In this document: positions 9,258 to 19,500 of the stretch, piece by piece
Position numbering within the stretch: the stretch's first letter is position 1
Layout of the letters: each line of letters starts with the position of its first letter
From: Haplomitrium mnioides
Lineage: Eukaryota; Marchantiophyta; Haplomitriopsida; Calobryales
Length of the DNA stretch: 22,972 nt
NCBI GenBank assembly: GCA_049999725.1
Contig: JBNGIS010018695.1
Coordinates: 1 to 22,972 of the forward strand
Reading direction: 5' to 3'
Notes under the pieces: model-generated
The model's database searches: none
What the model was told of the DNA's origin: nothing
What the model saw: the letters and a program-made list of their open reading frames with translations, nothing else
Program-made: the position numbers and the translations under genes

Positions 9258-9852
9258 GCGGCTTCCCGTAGATCCGCGGACTCCTTGGAGCTGCCACGTT
9301 TCCGTGGATTCGCGGATTAGAAGAATAAGTTCGATCGGCCCTTACAGGCGCGCTTCTGCTTGCGGGATCAAGGCGTCCTCTTCCTTGGCCTTGCACACCC
9401 TTGTGACGATCTTACTTCCTTATTTCTTCCCCGATCCTTGCTTCCCAATTGTTGGCCGCTGCAGGACATGTCCGCGATCTGCCTCCTCTGATTGCTTTCA
9501 GACATCTGCTGGTGGATTCGTTCTTTCTTCTCGGATCACTTCGTCTGGATTGGTCGTTCCCTTCTCCTCTGCTCGACCACGATCCTTACATCCTTCTGAG
9601 GTCTACGGCTTCCCGTTGCCTACTTTGGATTTTGAAATGGAACCCCTCCTCTGGTTGGTGATCACTTCCCTCTACTTATCTTTCCGCCATGATCCTGTCT
9701 TCCTCTTAGGAATCATGCGCCCTGCTCCTTACTATATGTTTGAGAGAAATCTGTGGTTCTTGAAAGATCTTCCCACTTGCTAAGGATCATTGTGCTAGAA
9801 GTGCTTCTTATTTCCTGCATCCTATCTTAGTGCTCCAATTCACTGGCTGACA

Positions 9853-9870
9853 TAACTCCCCCTTCAAGTG
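9853..9870 (-). promoter_or_regulatory. Polypurine tract of element B
   Basis: On the minus strand this reads TTGAAGGGGGAGTTA directly before the 3' LTR start TGTCAGCC. It shares GGGAGTTA with element A at the same place. Confidence 0.85.
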
Positions 9871-10015
9871 TGAAGCGTTCCCGCGAACACACTTCTTCTC
9901 CCTCAATTTTCTGGTGCCTCTGTTGGATGGTCGCTGACTTGACTCTGTAACTTCTGCAAAACAACCCCAGAAAACGCCCTCCCTACGAAACACACACACA
10001 CATATACACATAATT
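9871..10015 (-). other. 3' untranslated region of element B
   Basis: Short non-coding piece between the gag-protease stop (near 10016) and the polypurine tract. It contains a CA/TA microsatellite (9988-10012), as element A does. All pol sequence expected in an autonomous relative is absent between the protease tail and this region. Confidence 0.6.
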
Positions 10016-10975
10016 TTACCTCCGTTGGCTGGCCATCTTCGATGGTGTCATAGTTGGGCCCTCCTCCTTCTCCTCCTGAATCTCAACCATCTTTTCTTGG
10101 TGCTTTGTTCTGTCATAGGTATATGTTTCAATTTGGTTGACAGACCTCACACTCTCCTCCGACAGATCCTCCTTTGTCGCTTCAGCCACCATTTGCACCC
10201 AGTAGTGGTACTTTGATTCTTCCTCCTCCTCAGACCACTCACTGTCGTACTCAGCTTCTGATTGCGTTTCCTCCAAGTGAGGAACAGGATCGTAATGTAC
10301 TGTCGTTTTTTCGGGGCTGAACACCAATGTAGAGTTTCCCCAGTTGTACATTACTCTAGCCCCATACAACCACGGTCTTCTGATGAGCACCGGGTAGGGG
10401 GATGCTCTGGCAAGTCGCATCACCAAATAATTGAGCTTGAATTCTTTCCCTCCGATGAATGTTGGAATTTGCAAGAGGGAGCCCAATAGCTTCACGCGCA
10501 ACCCATCCGCCAGCCTCATGATTCGGGCTGTGTGCTAGAATTTTGTGAATCCTAGCTTGTGAGCAGTCTCCTCCACCATGATGTTGATGCCTGCCCCTCC
10601 ATCCACGGGCACTAATGACAATGTACAACCTGCTATCCGTATGTCAATCTCAGGAGCCCTTTTGTCCTCACATACCAATTGCAGATTTGTTGGAATTCCC
10701 ACCTTGGGTAGCCTTCTTCTCCTCCTAGCTCCCATCAGCATTTCACGAAGCTGTCTCCGATACAGTGGGCTATCCTTGATCAGTTGGCCCACTGTGGCCG
10801 TGACAGGACAATTTATGACGTTCGCTTGAATGTTGTAGGGGTGAGCTTTTGTCCCCTCTTCCGCAGTTTCAACTATCTTCCGTACCTCTTGGTTTCCTCC
10901 CTGCTGCTTTTGGACTTCTTGGAGGGTCTCTTCTACTGCCTGCTCTTGTTCCAAAGCCTCCAATTGCCTCCTCAC
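10016..10975 (-). pseudogene. Protease region and acidic tail (element B)
   Basis: Minus-strand order: a coiled, Glu/Gln-rich lead (LEALEQEQAVEETLQEVQ), PVTATVGQLIKDSPLYRRQL, a basic ARRRRRLPK stretch, then the aspartic protease core SLVPVDGGAGINIMVEE with catalytic Asp at 10603-10601, MRLADGLRVKLLGSLL and IGGKEFKLNYL. It then runs through RRPWLYGARVMYNWGNSTL to an acidic tail (SEWSEEEEES) and ends at 10016. There is one in-frame stop, at about 10522-10520 after LGFTKF, where CAG-to-TAG is the simplest cause. The active site is DGG, not the usual D-S/T-G. The frame is that of gag. Unlike element A, the tail is followed directly by the 3' untranslated region, with no RT. Confidence 0.88.
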
Positions 10976-12594
10976 CTAGTCATGCTCCTCCGGGTAGAAC
11001 CATTTCGGATTATCCCTCTTATAATCCAAATCATTGCGTGGTGAGGTTGCTTGAGCCACTCTCTTCTGAGCTCTCCACTCCGACTTCTTTTGGCTTCTGT
11101 TCTTGGTCTTGGCCCTGGTGACCATCCGGAAACAATCCTCTGAAGTGGAAGTCTCCCAGCATGGCAACTCAGCTTCCTCCTCCAAATCTAGCATGATTAG
11201 ACTGACATTTGAGGGGGGAGGAGGATTCGCGCTTGGCCTAGGGGAAGCATCGGGTCTTCGGTTTGGACAATTCATCGCCACATGCCTCTCCATTTTGCAT
11301 TGGAAGCACAATGGCGGTGATTGGCCATAACCGCTCTTTTGAGGCTCTGGACAACTTGATGAAATGTGGCCAGGTTGGCCACAATTCCAACAGACCATGA
11401 TGGTGGTCCTAGGTGGTCATGGGGCAACCAACTGGTTCATCGGTCTTGCGCTCCCTCCTGCAGGCCTGCTTAGAATTGTCCGAGGTCCCCCGCTTATTTG
11501 ATACACTGTTTCTGGGGCCTCCTCCAAGACATACTCCACTTCCTCCTTGATGTATTCTGGCGCTTCTTCCCTCACATAGTGCACAGCATTTGTGTCATTT
11601 GGATATTCCTGGAGAGAATGTCCATATTGCTTGCACCTGACACACCAGACTCCAACTCTCCTTATTGGCAGGGGCCTGCCCTCCGACTTAATTCCTGCCA
11701 AAAGTATGTTCATCACCTCCAGCTTGGCGCTCAGCTCCTCAATTCGATCCCTCCTCTTGGCTTCTTGCTTGCTTCAGGTTCGGGTTCAGCTTTTTTATAT
11801 CTTACTTTGCTGGCGCTCTTGCGATGACTACTCTCCTTGATCTGCTTCTTCTTCTTCAGATACTTCTTCTTCCTTCTGGATGTCTTATCCTCCTATGAGC
11901 TACTGCTACTGGCCTCATTCTCACTTTCCGAAGAGGACTCAGAACTCTGATCCTTTTCCTCGTCATTGTCCGAGGTGTCTGAAGAGTCATCAGAGTCATA
12001 CTTTGACCTTGTCTTCCTCCGGGAACTGGTAATAATAGCCTTGACGTGGGATCGTGGTGCTTTGACGGCTTCTTTCAAACTCTGTGGATCCGTCTGGCGT
12101 ACCCAAGTTCCAATTCCTCTGGGAAACGCTACTAGGAACTAAGCTGTAAGCATCCCGTCAGTGGTTGGTGGGTTCAGTTTCCACGCCACCTTCTTGAAAC
12201 GTTGTAGAAATTTCCTCACTGACTCCTTTTTCTTCATTTGGAGCTGACCCATCTTGATCAGTGCTTCCGTCTCTTCTCCGATTCCTCGAAATTCTGCTAT
12301 AAAGGCTACTTTGAATGCATGCCAATCCTCCTTTACATTGTCGGACAAATCTTTGTACCAGGGCTGAGCCTCTCCTTTCAACACTGCTGGCAAGATTCTA
12401 ATCTTCACATGAGCCTTACCATTTGCTGCTACAGTATTCTCCAGGTCATCCAACCAAGTATCTAGGTCATCCTTCAAGCATCCCTTGAAGGACTTGTATT
12501 TGAACCGTCCCCAAAGTCCAGAAGGTGGTAAAGGATTGGCCATCCCCCCACTGGCCCCTGCCACTTCCACCCATGAGTTTCTTCTTTCCGCCAC
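10976..12594 (-). pseudogene. Gag, full-length but interrupted (element B)
   Basis: It starts at ATG 12594 (MAERRNSWVEVAG), about 180 bp after the PBS, the first good start in the leader. Order: a retrotransposon gag domain (GEAQPWYKDLSDN, DWHAFKVAFIAEFRG, ESVRKFLQRFKKVAWKL; about 12400-12140); a Ser/Asp/Glu-rich low-complexity stretch (about 12010-11893); a Lys-rich stretch; a CCH-Tyr box (CVRCKQYGHSLQEYP, about 11655-11611); an acidic VREEAPEYIKEEVEYV segment; CCHC knuckles CWNCGQPGHISSSC (about 11395-11354) and CFQCKMERHVAMNC; a basic region; and DLDYKRDNPKWFYPE. Damage: in-frame stops near 12136, 11892, 11414 and 10973, plus a single-base frameshift near 11752. Gag would form the particle that packages the element RNA. 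Confidence 0.92.
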
Positions 12595-12757
12595 TTTTCC
12601 TTAACAGGCTCAACCTCTTGGTTGCTCTATTTCTCAAGAGTGGCTTCCTTACAAACTGAATTGAGTTTCAGGTGCACCAAGCAGTATCTCTGGTTTGGGT
12701 TGGTCTCAAGTTTCTCAAAACTTTTGGCCTTCAGACCTCAGGTTTTCAAACCTAATG
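12595..12757 (-). other. Leader between PBS and gag (element B)
   Basis: Non-coding leader of about 160 bp on the minus strand, expected to carry packaging signals. Apart from the PBS end it shows no motif that I recognise. Confidence 0.6.
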
Positions 12758-12774
12758 CCCTCCTTCTAGCGCCA
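12758..12774 (-). promoter_or_regulatory. Primer-binding site, tRNA-Asn type (element B)
   Basis: On the minus strand this reads TGGCGCTAGAAGGAGGG, seven bases after the end of the 5' LTR. It is the exact complement of CCCUCCUUCUAGCG plus CCA, which I recall as the 3' end of plant cytosolic tRNA-Asn(GUU). The implied acceptor strand pairs well with GCUGGAA, the known 5' end of that tRNA. It primes minus-strand DNA synthesis. Confidence 0.8.
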
Positions 12775-12781
12775 AAATTTA

Positions 12782-15246
12782 TATCACTTCCCTATTTTTG
12801 GTCTTAACCTTCACAGTCACCTCTTTGGATGCAAGGGAGGACAAATTGCGGGCATTCAGGTTCTTTTTTGAGATGGCCCCTTACCAATTATCGCTTTGAG
12901 GCTTTAAAGATTCCCACTTTCTTTACTAGCCTTTGATTCGCCACTTACTCTCTTCTGACTACACTCAACTCATTCATTCCCCACTCAAATTAGCATTCTC
13001 CACACTCGATCTTCCTCGTGTAATTCTGTCAGTGTATTCCAAGGAACTAAAACTCGAGGTCCTATCACCTTATGTGTAATTGGGGAAGAAAGGTGTTGTA
13101 TCTTGCACACAGGAACAATTACAGAAGTCTGGACTCCCCCTTTCAAAGTTGTCACAGATCGAGTACAATAGATTTCAACTATCCTAAAATGAATGAATCA
13201 CAAAGTTCTACAATAGGATTATAAACAGAGAGCATTTCCCCCTAGGATCATTTAGGTGTCACAGGGACTACATTCCCCTTTCCGAGCTGTCTAAGGGTTT
13301 GCTCAACTGTTCTAATATATATAATACTAATCTGTTGCTTTGAACTTAGACGAAAAATGATAATCTACTATACCTCGCTATACAAACTATTTACACTATG
13401 TACTGGAATTAAGAGCAGAGTCCTTGAAGACCCTCTAAACTGATTCCATCACTGCTACTTCCCTTGTGATTCCATAGTTACCTTCCAATCTTCTCAACAC
13501 CCACCACTTACGCACCCTTATCTAGATAGTTTTTTCTACTTCCCTCGCGAGAAGCCTTGACTTTACTTCCTCAGGCTAGGAAGAGGATTTATTTTAGTTC
13601 CACCTCTCGAGAAATACAGTCTCCCCGACTATAGATAACTCACTCCACTCCAAGCCTTGATGAGTCTTACTCCGCAGTACACGGGTTCTAACGCAACCCC
13701 CTTTCTCAGCTCCACTCAGGAATTAAATCAGAGTGTACTTTGAACACTCTGGATTGATACTCCTGCACAAGGAATGGCAGCAACAACCCCAAGCTCCTCA
13801 CCTGGCAGCCTCTTCCAAAGTCATAACCGACCGGAACCCCTCTCACTGGATTCCCAATCCCGTCACCCCTCGTTGCGATTTTCTTGGCCCAAGATCGTAA
13901 CGCTCCTGCATAGAAAATGCATAGACGACCCCAAGTTCTCCCATGGTGGCCTCTCCCGAAGTCTTAGCCGACCAAAATCCCTTCTAGATCTCCGTATCGA
14001 TACACCTCCTCCTTGGTCCGTCTGCAAGGACGTGTTCACCTGGATTGCCCGAGCATCCAGAGCTCCTCACTCTGCAATCCTCGGCGCCCCTCTAGTCCAC
14101 CTCTGAATCCCCCGGTTCCTCTTGAGCTAGTTCACCCACTTCACGTGATCTTCTCACTGAATTCTCACTTCAGCCCCCCTCGTTGCGATTTCCCTTCTTG
14201 TACAGTCACTTTGCGCTCTTCGATTGCTTGTGCATCAGCCTCGAATCAATCGGCATCTCTCGAGGTATACCCCTCTCTCCTCGAGCGATCCCGCGCCCCC
14301 TCAAGGGGCCTTGTTTGAAAGTCGGTAATTCCGTTAACTTCGAAAAAGGAAGTGTTGGCGCGTGGCTCTAATAGATGTTAAACTTGTTAAAACGGAGAAT
14401 ATGCGCGCACCGCATGTCTCGTCAGTTGGTCGAGAAACGACAAGTACAATGATAACAGGGCGTTCGAGGAATCTTGTGGATAGAGATTCCACATATTCCC
14501 GCAGAGCCAAGTCCGAAGAGTCCTTCGGGAAAGAGTTCCAAAGCACCCTGGAGAACCTGGTCCACGGAACCTCAACAGATTCCCTTGCAGATTCCTAGTT
14601 ATCCTCTGCGTGCCCCCTCATCTGGTGCACCGCCATCCGATGCCACCCCACAAGGGGGTAGGCTTACCATCGCTTTGACTTTTCCTTCCAAAGTTGACCC
14701 GCTCGTGGCCCGAGGTCCGATGAGCTTTCCCTTTCTGCCACGTGTCCTCTGACTTGCTTGAGATTCCCTGAGTCGCCACGTCATCTGAAAGGCGTCGTCC
14801 GACGCCGCCTCGCAAAGGGGTAGGCTGACCGTCGGCTGACTCCTTTCCGAAGTTGACCTTCGGAATCCTCTCCTCGCTTCTCAGAGCACCACGTCGTCTG
14901 AAGGGCGCCGCCTCGTAAGGGTGTAGGCTGACCGTCGGCTGACCCTTCTTCCGATGTTGACCAGTGGACTACACTCTCCTTCATCCACGTTTTCGAAGTT
15001 GCTCAACGGACTTCAAATATTGTGCCTACTTTGGACCCCCTCCTCTGGCTGGCGATCACTTCCCTCTGCTCATCTTTCCGCCATGATCTTGTCTTCCTCC
15101 TAGGAATCATGCGCCCTTATCCTTACTATATATTTGAGAGAAATCCATGGTTCCTGAAAAATCTTCCCACTTGCTAAGGATCATTGTGCCAGAAGTGCTT
15201 TTTATTTCCTGCATCCTGTCTTAGTGCTCCAATTCACTGGCTGACA
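12782..15246 (-). repeat. 5' LTR of element B (2465 bp, internally deleted)
   Basis: The second LTR copy ends GGCTGACA at 15246, against the satellite. At 12782 it begins TATCAC, where the 3' LTR has TGTCAC, so the terminal G has become A. Compared with 6695-9852 it lacks about 690 bp, with the junction near 15012-15022, and it has a further 13-bp loss close by. The triple GC-rich boxes are kept (cores at 14658, 14820 and 14923, again spaced 162 and 103 bp), as is the TATA-like motif near 13313. Confidence 0.92.
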
Positions 15247-15251
15247 CTGAC
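15247..15251. repeat. Target site duplication, right copy (CTGAC)
   Basis: Partner of CTCAC at 6690-6694, next to the 5' LTR of element B. Removing the element and one copy rejoins a normal satellite monomer (TGCTCTCAC followed by TAAGGCATTGCC). Confidence 0.8.
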
Positions 15252-15283
15252 TAAGGCATTGCCCAAAAAAAGTCACTTCAAGT

Positions 15284-15319
15284 TGATCAACAAATGCTGT
15301 GTGATCAGCAAATATTGTG
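15284..15319. repeat. 18-bp duplication inside the first monomer
   Basis: TGATCAACAAATGCTGTG (15284-15301) is followed directly by TGATCAGCAAATATTGTG (15302-15319). This makes the monomer next to the element B insertion 100 bp instead of 82. Confidence 0.85.
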
Positions 15320-18300
15320 TGACAAGAGTATATGGCTGATGATGCTCTCACCAAGGCATTGCCAAAAGAAAATCACTTCAAGTTGATCAACAAATATTAT
15401 GTGACAAGAGTATATGGCAGATAATGCTCTCACTAAGGCATTGCCGAAAGAAAGCCACTTGAAGTTAGTTAGCAAATATTGTGTGATAAGAGTATATAGC
15501 AGATTATGCTCTCACTAAGGCATTGCTCAAAAAAGTCATTTCAAGTTGATTAGAAAATGTTGTGTTATAAGAGTATATGGTAGAGGATGCTCTCAACAAG
15601 GCACTGCTCAAAGAAGGTCCCTTCAAGTTGATCAGCAAATATTGTGTGATAGGAATCTATAGCAGATGATGCTCTCACAAAGACATTGGCCAAAGAAGGT
15701 CACTTCAAATTGATTAGCAACAAATTGTTTGATTAGAGTATATGGCGAATGATGCTCTCACCAAGGCATTGCCCAAAGAAAGTGAGTTTAAGTTGATTAG
15801 CAAATATTGTGTGATAAGAGTATATGATATATGATGCTCTCAGCAAGGCATTGCCCAAAAAAAGTCACTTCAAATTGATAAGCCAAAATTGTGTGAGAAG
15901 AACATATAGCAAATGATGCTCTCATAAGGACATTGGCCAAAGAAGGTCACTTCAAGTTGATCAGCGACAAATGGTGTGATTAGAGTATATGGCAAATGAT
16001 GCTCTCACCAAGGCATTGCCCAAAGAAAGTCAGTTCAAGTTGATAAGAAAATATTCTGTGATGAGAGTATGTAGCTGATGATGCTCTCACCAAGGCATTG
16101 CTCAAAGAAATTCAATTCAAGTGTATCGACAAATATTGCATGAAAATAGTACATTGCACATGAAACTCTCACCAAAGCATTGCCCAAAGAAAGTCAATTC
16201 AAGTTGATTAGCAAATATTGTGTGATAAGAGTATATAGGAGATGATGCTCTTACCAAGGCATTGCCCAAAGAAAGTCACTTCAAGTTGATGAGAACATAT
16301 TGTATGACAAGAGTATATAGCAGATAATGCTCTTACAAGGACATTGCCCAAGGTAGGTCACTTCAAATTGATCAGCGAATATTGTGTGATTATAGTATAT
16401 GGCAAATGATGTTCTCACCAAGACATTGCCCAACGAAGAACACTTCAAGTTGATCAGCGAATATTGTGTGATTAGAGTATATGGCAGATGATGCTCTCAC
16501 CAAGGCATTGCTCAAAGAAGGTCACTTCAAGTTCATCAACAAATATTGTGTGATAAGAGTATATAGTAGATGATGCTCTCAACAAGGCATTGCCCAAAGA
16601 AAGTAAGTTCAAGTTGATCAACAAATGTTGTGTGATGAGAGTATATGGTAGATGATGCTCTCACCAAGGCATTGCCCAAAGAAAGTCACTTCAAGTTGAT
16701 GAGCAAATATTGTGTGATAAGAGTCTGGCAGATGATGCTCTCACCAAGGCATTGCTCAAAGAAAGTCACTTCAAGTGTATCCACAAGTATTGTGTTAAAA
16801 GAGTACATCCCACATGATGCTCTCACCAAAGCATTGCTTAATAAAAGTCAATTCAAGTTGATGAGAAAATATTGTGTGATAGGAGTATATGGCAGATGAT
16901 GCTCTCACAAAGGCATTGCTCAAAGAAAGTCAATTAAAGTTGATGAGCAAATATTGTGTGAGAAGAGTATATAGCAGATGATGCTCTTACCAAAGCATTA
17001 CCGAAAAAAAAAAACATTTTAAGTTGATCAACAAATATTGTGTGATAAGAGTATACAGCAGATGACACTCTCACCAAGGCATTGCTCAAAGAAAGTTAAT
17101 TCAAATTGATTAGTGAATATTATGTGATGAGAGTATATGGTAGATGATGCTCTTACCAAGGTATTGCCCAAAGTAAGTCACTTCAAGTTGATCAACAAAT
17201 ATTGTGTGATAAGAGTATATAGCAAATGATGCTATGAGCAAGGCATTAACCGGAGAAAGTCACTTCAAGTTGGTCAGCAAATGTTGTGTGGTAAGAGTAT
17301 ATGGCAGATGATGCTCTCACCAAGGCATTGCCCAAAAGCAGTGAGTCCACGTTGTTCAGCAAATATTGTGTGATAATAGTATATAGCAGATGATGATTTA
17401 ACCAAGGCATTGCTCAAGGAAAGTCACTTCAAGTTGATCAACAAATGTTGTATAACAAGAGTATTTGGCAAATAATGCTCTTAGCAACGCATTACCCAAA
17501 GAAAGTAACTTCAAGTTGATCAACAACTGTTGTGTGATAAGAGTATATGGCAGATGATGCTCTCACCAAGGCATTGCCGAAAGAATGTCACTTCAAGTTT
17601 GTGTGGAAATATTTTTTCATTAGAGTATATTTCTGATGATTCTCTCACCAAGGCATTGCTTAAAGAGAGTCACTTCAAGTTGATAAGCAAATATCATGTG
17701 ATAAGAGTATATAGCAAATGATGCTTTCACCAAGACATTGCCCAAGGAAGGTCACTTCAAGTTGATCAGCAAATATTATGTGATAAGAGTATATGGCAAA
17801 TGATGCTCTCACCAATGCATTGCCGAAAGAAAGTCATTTCAAGTTGATCAACAAATATTGTATGAAAATAGTATATAGTAGATGATACTCTTACCAAGGC
17901 ATTGCTCAAAGAAAGTCACTTCAAGTTGATCACCAAATATTGTGTGATGAAAGTATATAGTAGATTTTGCTCCGACCAATGCATTTCTTGAAGAAAGTCA
18001 CTTCAAGTTGATCACCAAATATTGTGTTATAAGAGTAAATGACATATGATGCTCTCAACAAGGCATTACCCAAAGAAAGTCACTTCAAGTTGATCAGCTA
18101 GTATTCTGTGATAAGAGTATATATCAGACATTGCTATGACAAGGACATTGCATAAGAAAAGTCACTTCAAGTTGATAAGCAAATATTGTGTGATTAGAGT
18201 ATATGGTAGATGATGCTCTCACCAAAGCATTGCTCAAAGAAATTCACTCTAAGTTGATGAGCAAATATTGTGTGATAAGAGTATATAGTAGATGATGTTG

Positions 18301-18679
18301 TCAACAAGGCATTTCCCAAAGAAAGTCACTTCAAGTTGATCAACAACTATTGTGTGATAAGAATATATGGCAAATAATGTTGTCACCAAGGCATTGCCTA
18401 AAGAAAGTAACTTCAAGTTCATTAGCAAATATTGTGTGATAAGAGTATATGGTAGATGATGCTCTCAAAAAAGCATTGCCCAAAGAAAATCACTTTAAGT
18501 TGATCAACAAATATTGTGTGATAAAAGTATATAGCAGGTGATGCTCTCAGCAAGGCATTGCCCAAAGAAAGTCACTTCAAGTTGATGAGCAAATATTGTG
18601 TGATAAGAGTGTATGGTTGATGATGCTCTCACTAAGACATTGCTCAAAGAAAGTCAATTCAAATTAATCATCAAATATT

Positions 18680-19500
18680 GTGTGATGAGAGTATATGGTA
18701 GATGATGCTTTCACCAAGGCATTTCCTAAAGTAAGTCACTTCAAGCTGATCAACAAATATTGTGTGAGAAGAGTATATGGCAGATGATGCTCTCAACAAG
18801 GCATTAACCAAAGAAAGTCACTACAATTGTATCAACAAATGTTGTGTGGTAAGAGTATTTGATAGATGATGCTCTCACAAAGGCATTGTCTAAAGAAACT
18901 CACCTCAACTTGATCACTAAATATTGTGTGATAATAACATGTAGCAAATGATGGACTCACCAAGGCATTGCCAAAAGAAAGTCACTTCAAGTTGATCATC
19001 GAATATTTTGTGATAAGAATATATGGAAAATGATGCTCTCACCAAGGCATTGCCGGAAGAAATTCACTTCAATTTGATTAGGAAATATTGTGTGATGAGA
19101 GTAGATGGCACATGATGCTCTCACCAAGGCATTGCCTCAAGTAAGTCACTTCAAGCTGATCAACAAATATTGTGTGATAAGAGTATATTGCAGATTATAC
19201 TCTCAACAAGGCATTAACAAAAGAAAGTCACTACAAGTGTATCAAAAAATGTTGTGTGGTAAGAGTATATAGCAGACGATGCTCTTACAAAGACATAGCC
19301 TAAAGAAACTCACCTCAATTTGATCACCAATTATTGTGTGATAATAGTATGTGGAAAATGATAGACTCACCAAGGCATTGCCCAAATAAAGTCACTTCAA
19401 GTTGATTAGAAAATATTTGGTGATGAGAGTATATGGTAGATGATGCTCTCACCAAGGCATTGCCGAAAGAAAGTCACTTCAAGTTGATTGGGAAATATTG
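18680..19500. repeat. Higher-order duplication: 5-monomer (410-bp) block, two copies
   Basis: Shared rare variants recur exactly 410 bp apart: AAGTAAGTCACTTCAAGCTG, then TCTCAACAAGGCATTAAC (18791 and 19201), then CACTACAA and ATGTTGTGTGGTAAGAG, then AAACTCACCTCAA, then a GACTCACCAAGGCATTGCC variant (GGACTC or AGACTC). Neighbouring monomers do not share these variants, so the block was duplicated as a unit. Part of the same variant series also occurs at 17085-17325, exactly 19 monomers (1558 bp) before the first copy when GCATTAAC at 17243 and 18801 are compared. Confidence 0.75.

Larger units (their letters stand above)
6695..9852 (-). repeat. 3' LTR of element B (3158 bp)
   Basis: On the plus strand it begins TGTCACTCCC and ends GGCTGACA. 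It aligns along its length with 12782-15246, apart from a block of about 690 bp (roughly 8929-9617) missing from the other copy. A TATATATTAG-like motif on the minus strand near 7236-7228 is kept in both copies and is a possible promoter element. The middle (about 8090-9350) is GC-rich with repeated boxes; the outer part facing gag-protease (9620-9852) is conserved. Plus-strand reading frames such as 7687-7956 are antisense to the element. Confidence 0.93.
6695..15246 (-). mobile_element. Element B: full-length non-autonomous gag-protease LTR retrotransposon
   Basis: This element runs on the minus strand from 15246 to 6695: 5' LTR, PBS, leader, gag, protease, acidic tail, short 3' untranslated region, polypurine tract, 3' LTR. 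The ends TGTCA...TGACA are inverted repeats and the flanks carry a 5-bp target duplication, so both termini are secure. The interior is 2929 bp and has no RT, RNase H or integrase. The two LTRs together make about 5.6 kb of the 8.55 kb. By eye the first 300 bp of the LTR copies at 6711 and 12797 differ at about 6% of positions, mostly transitions, so the insertion is not recent. The gag-protease is clearly related to element A. Confidence 0.93.

Noticed and set aside
7687-14106. Plus-strand frames starting MAATTPSSS at 7687 and 13774, conserved between two places
   Set aside because: They lie in the two LTR copies of element B, antisense to it, so similarity follows from LTR duplication. They differ in length (89 and 110 codons) and have no domain.
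16645-16899. Open frame of 84 codons in the satellite reading DALTKALPKESHFKL
   Set aside because: It crosses three monomers in rotating frames and has no leader or conservation as an open frame. It is informative about origin but not a gene.
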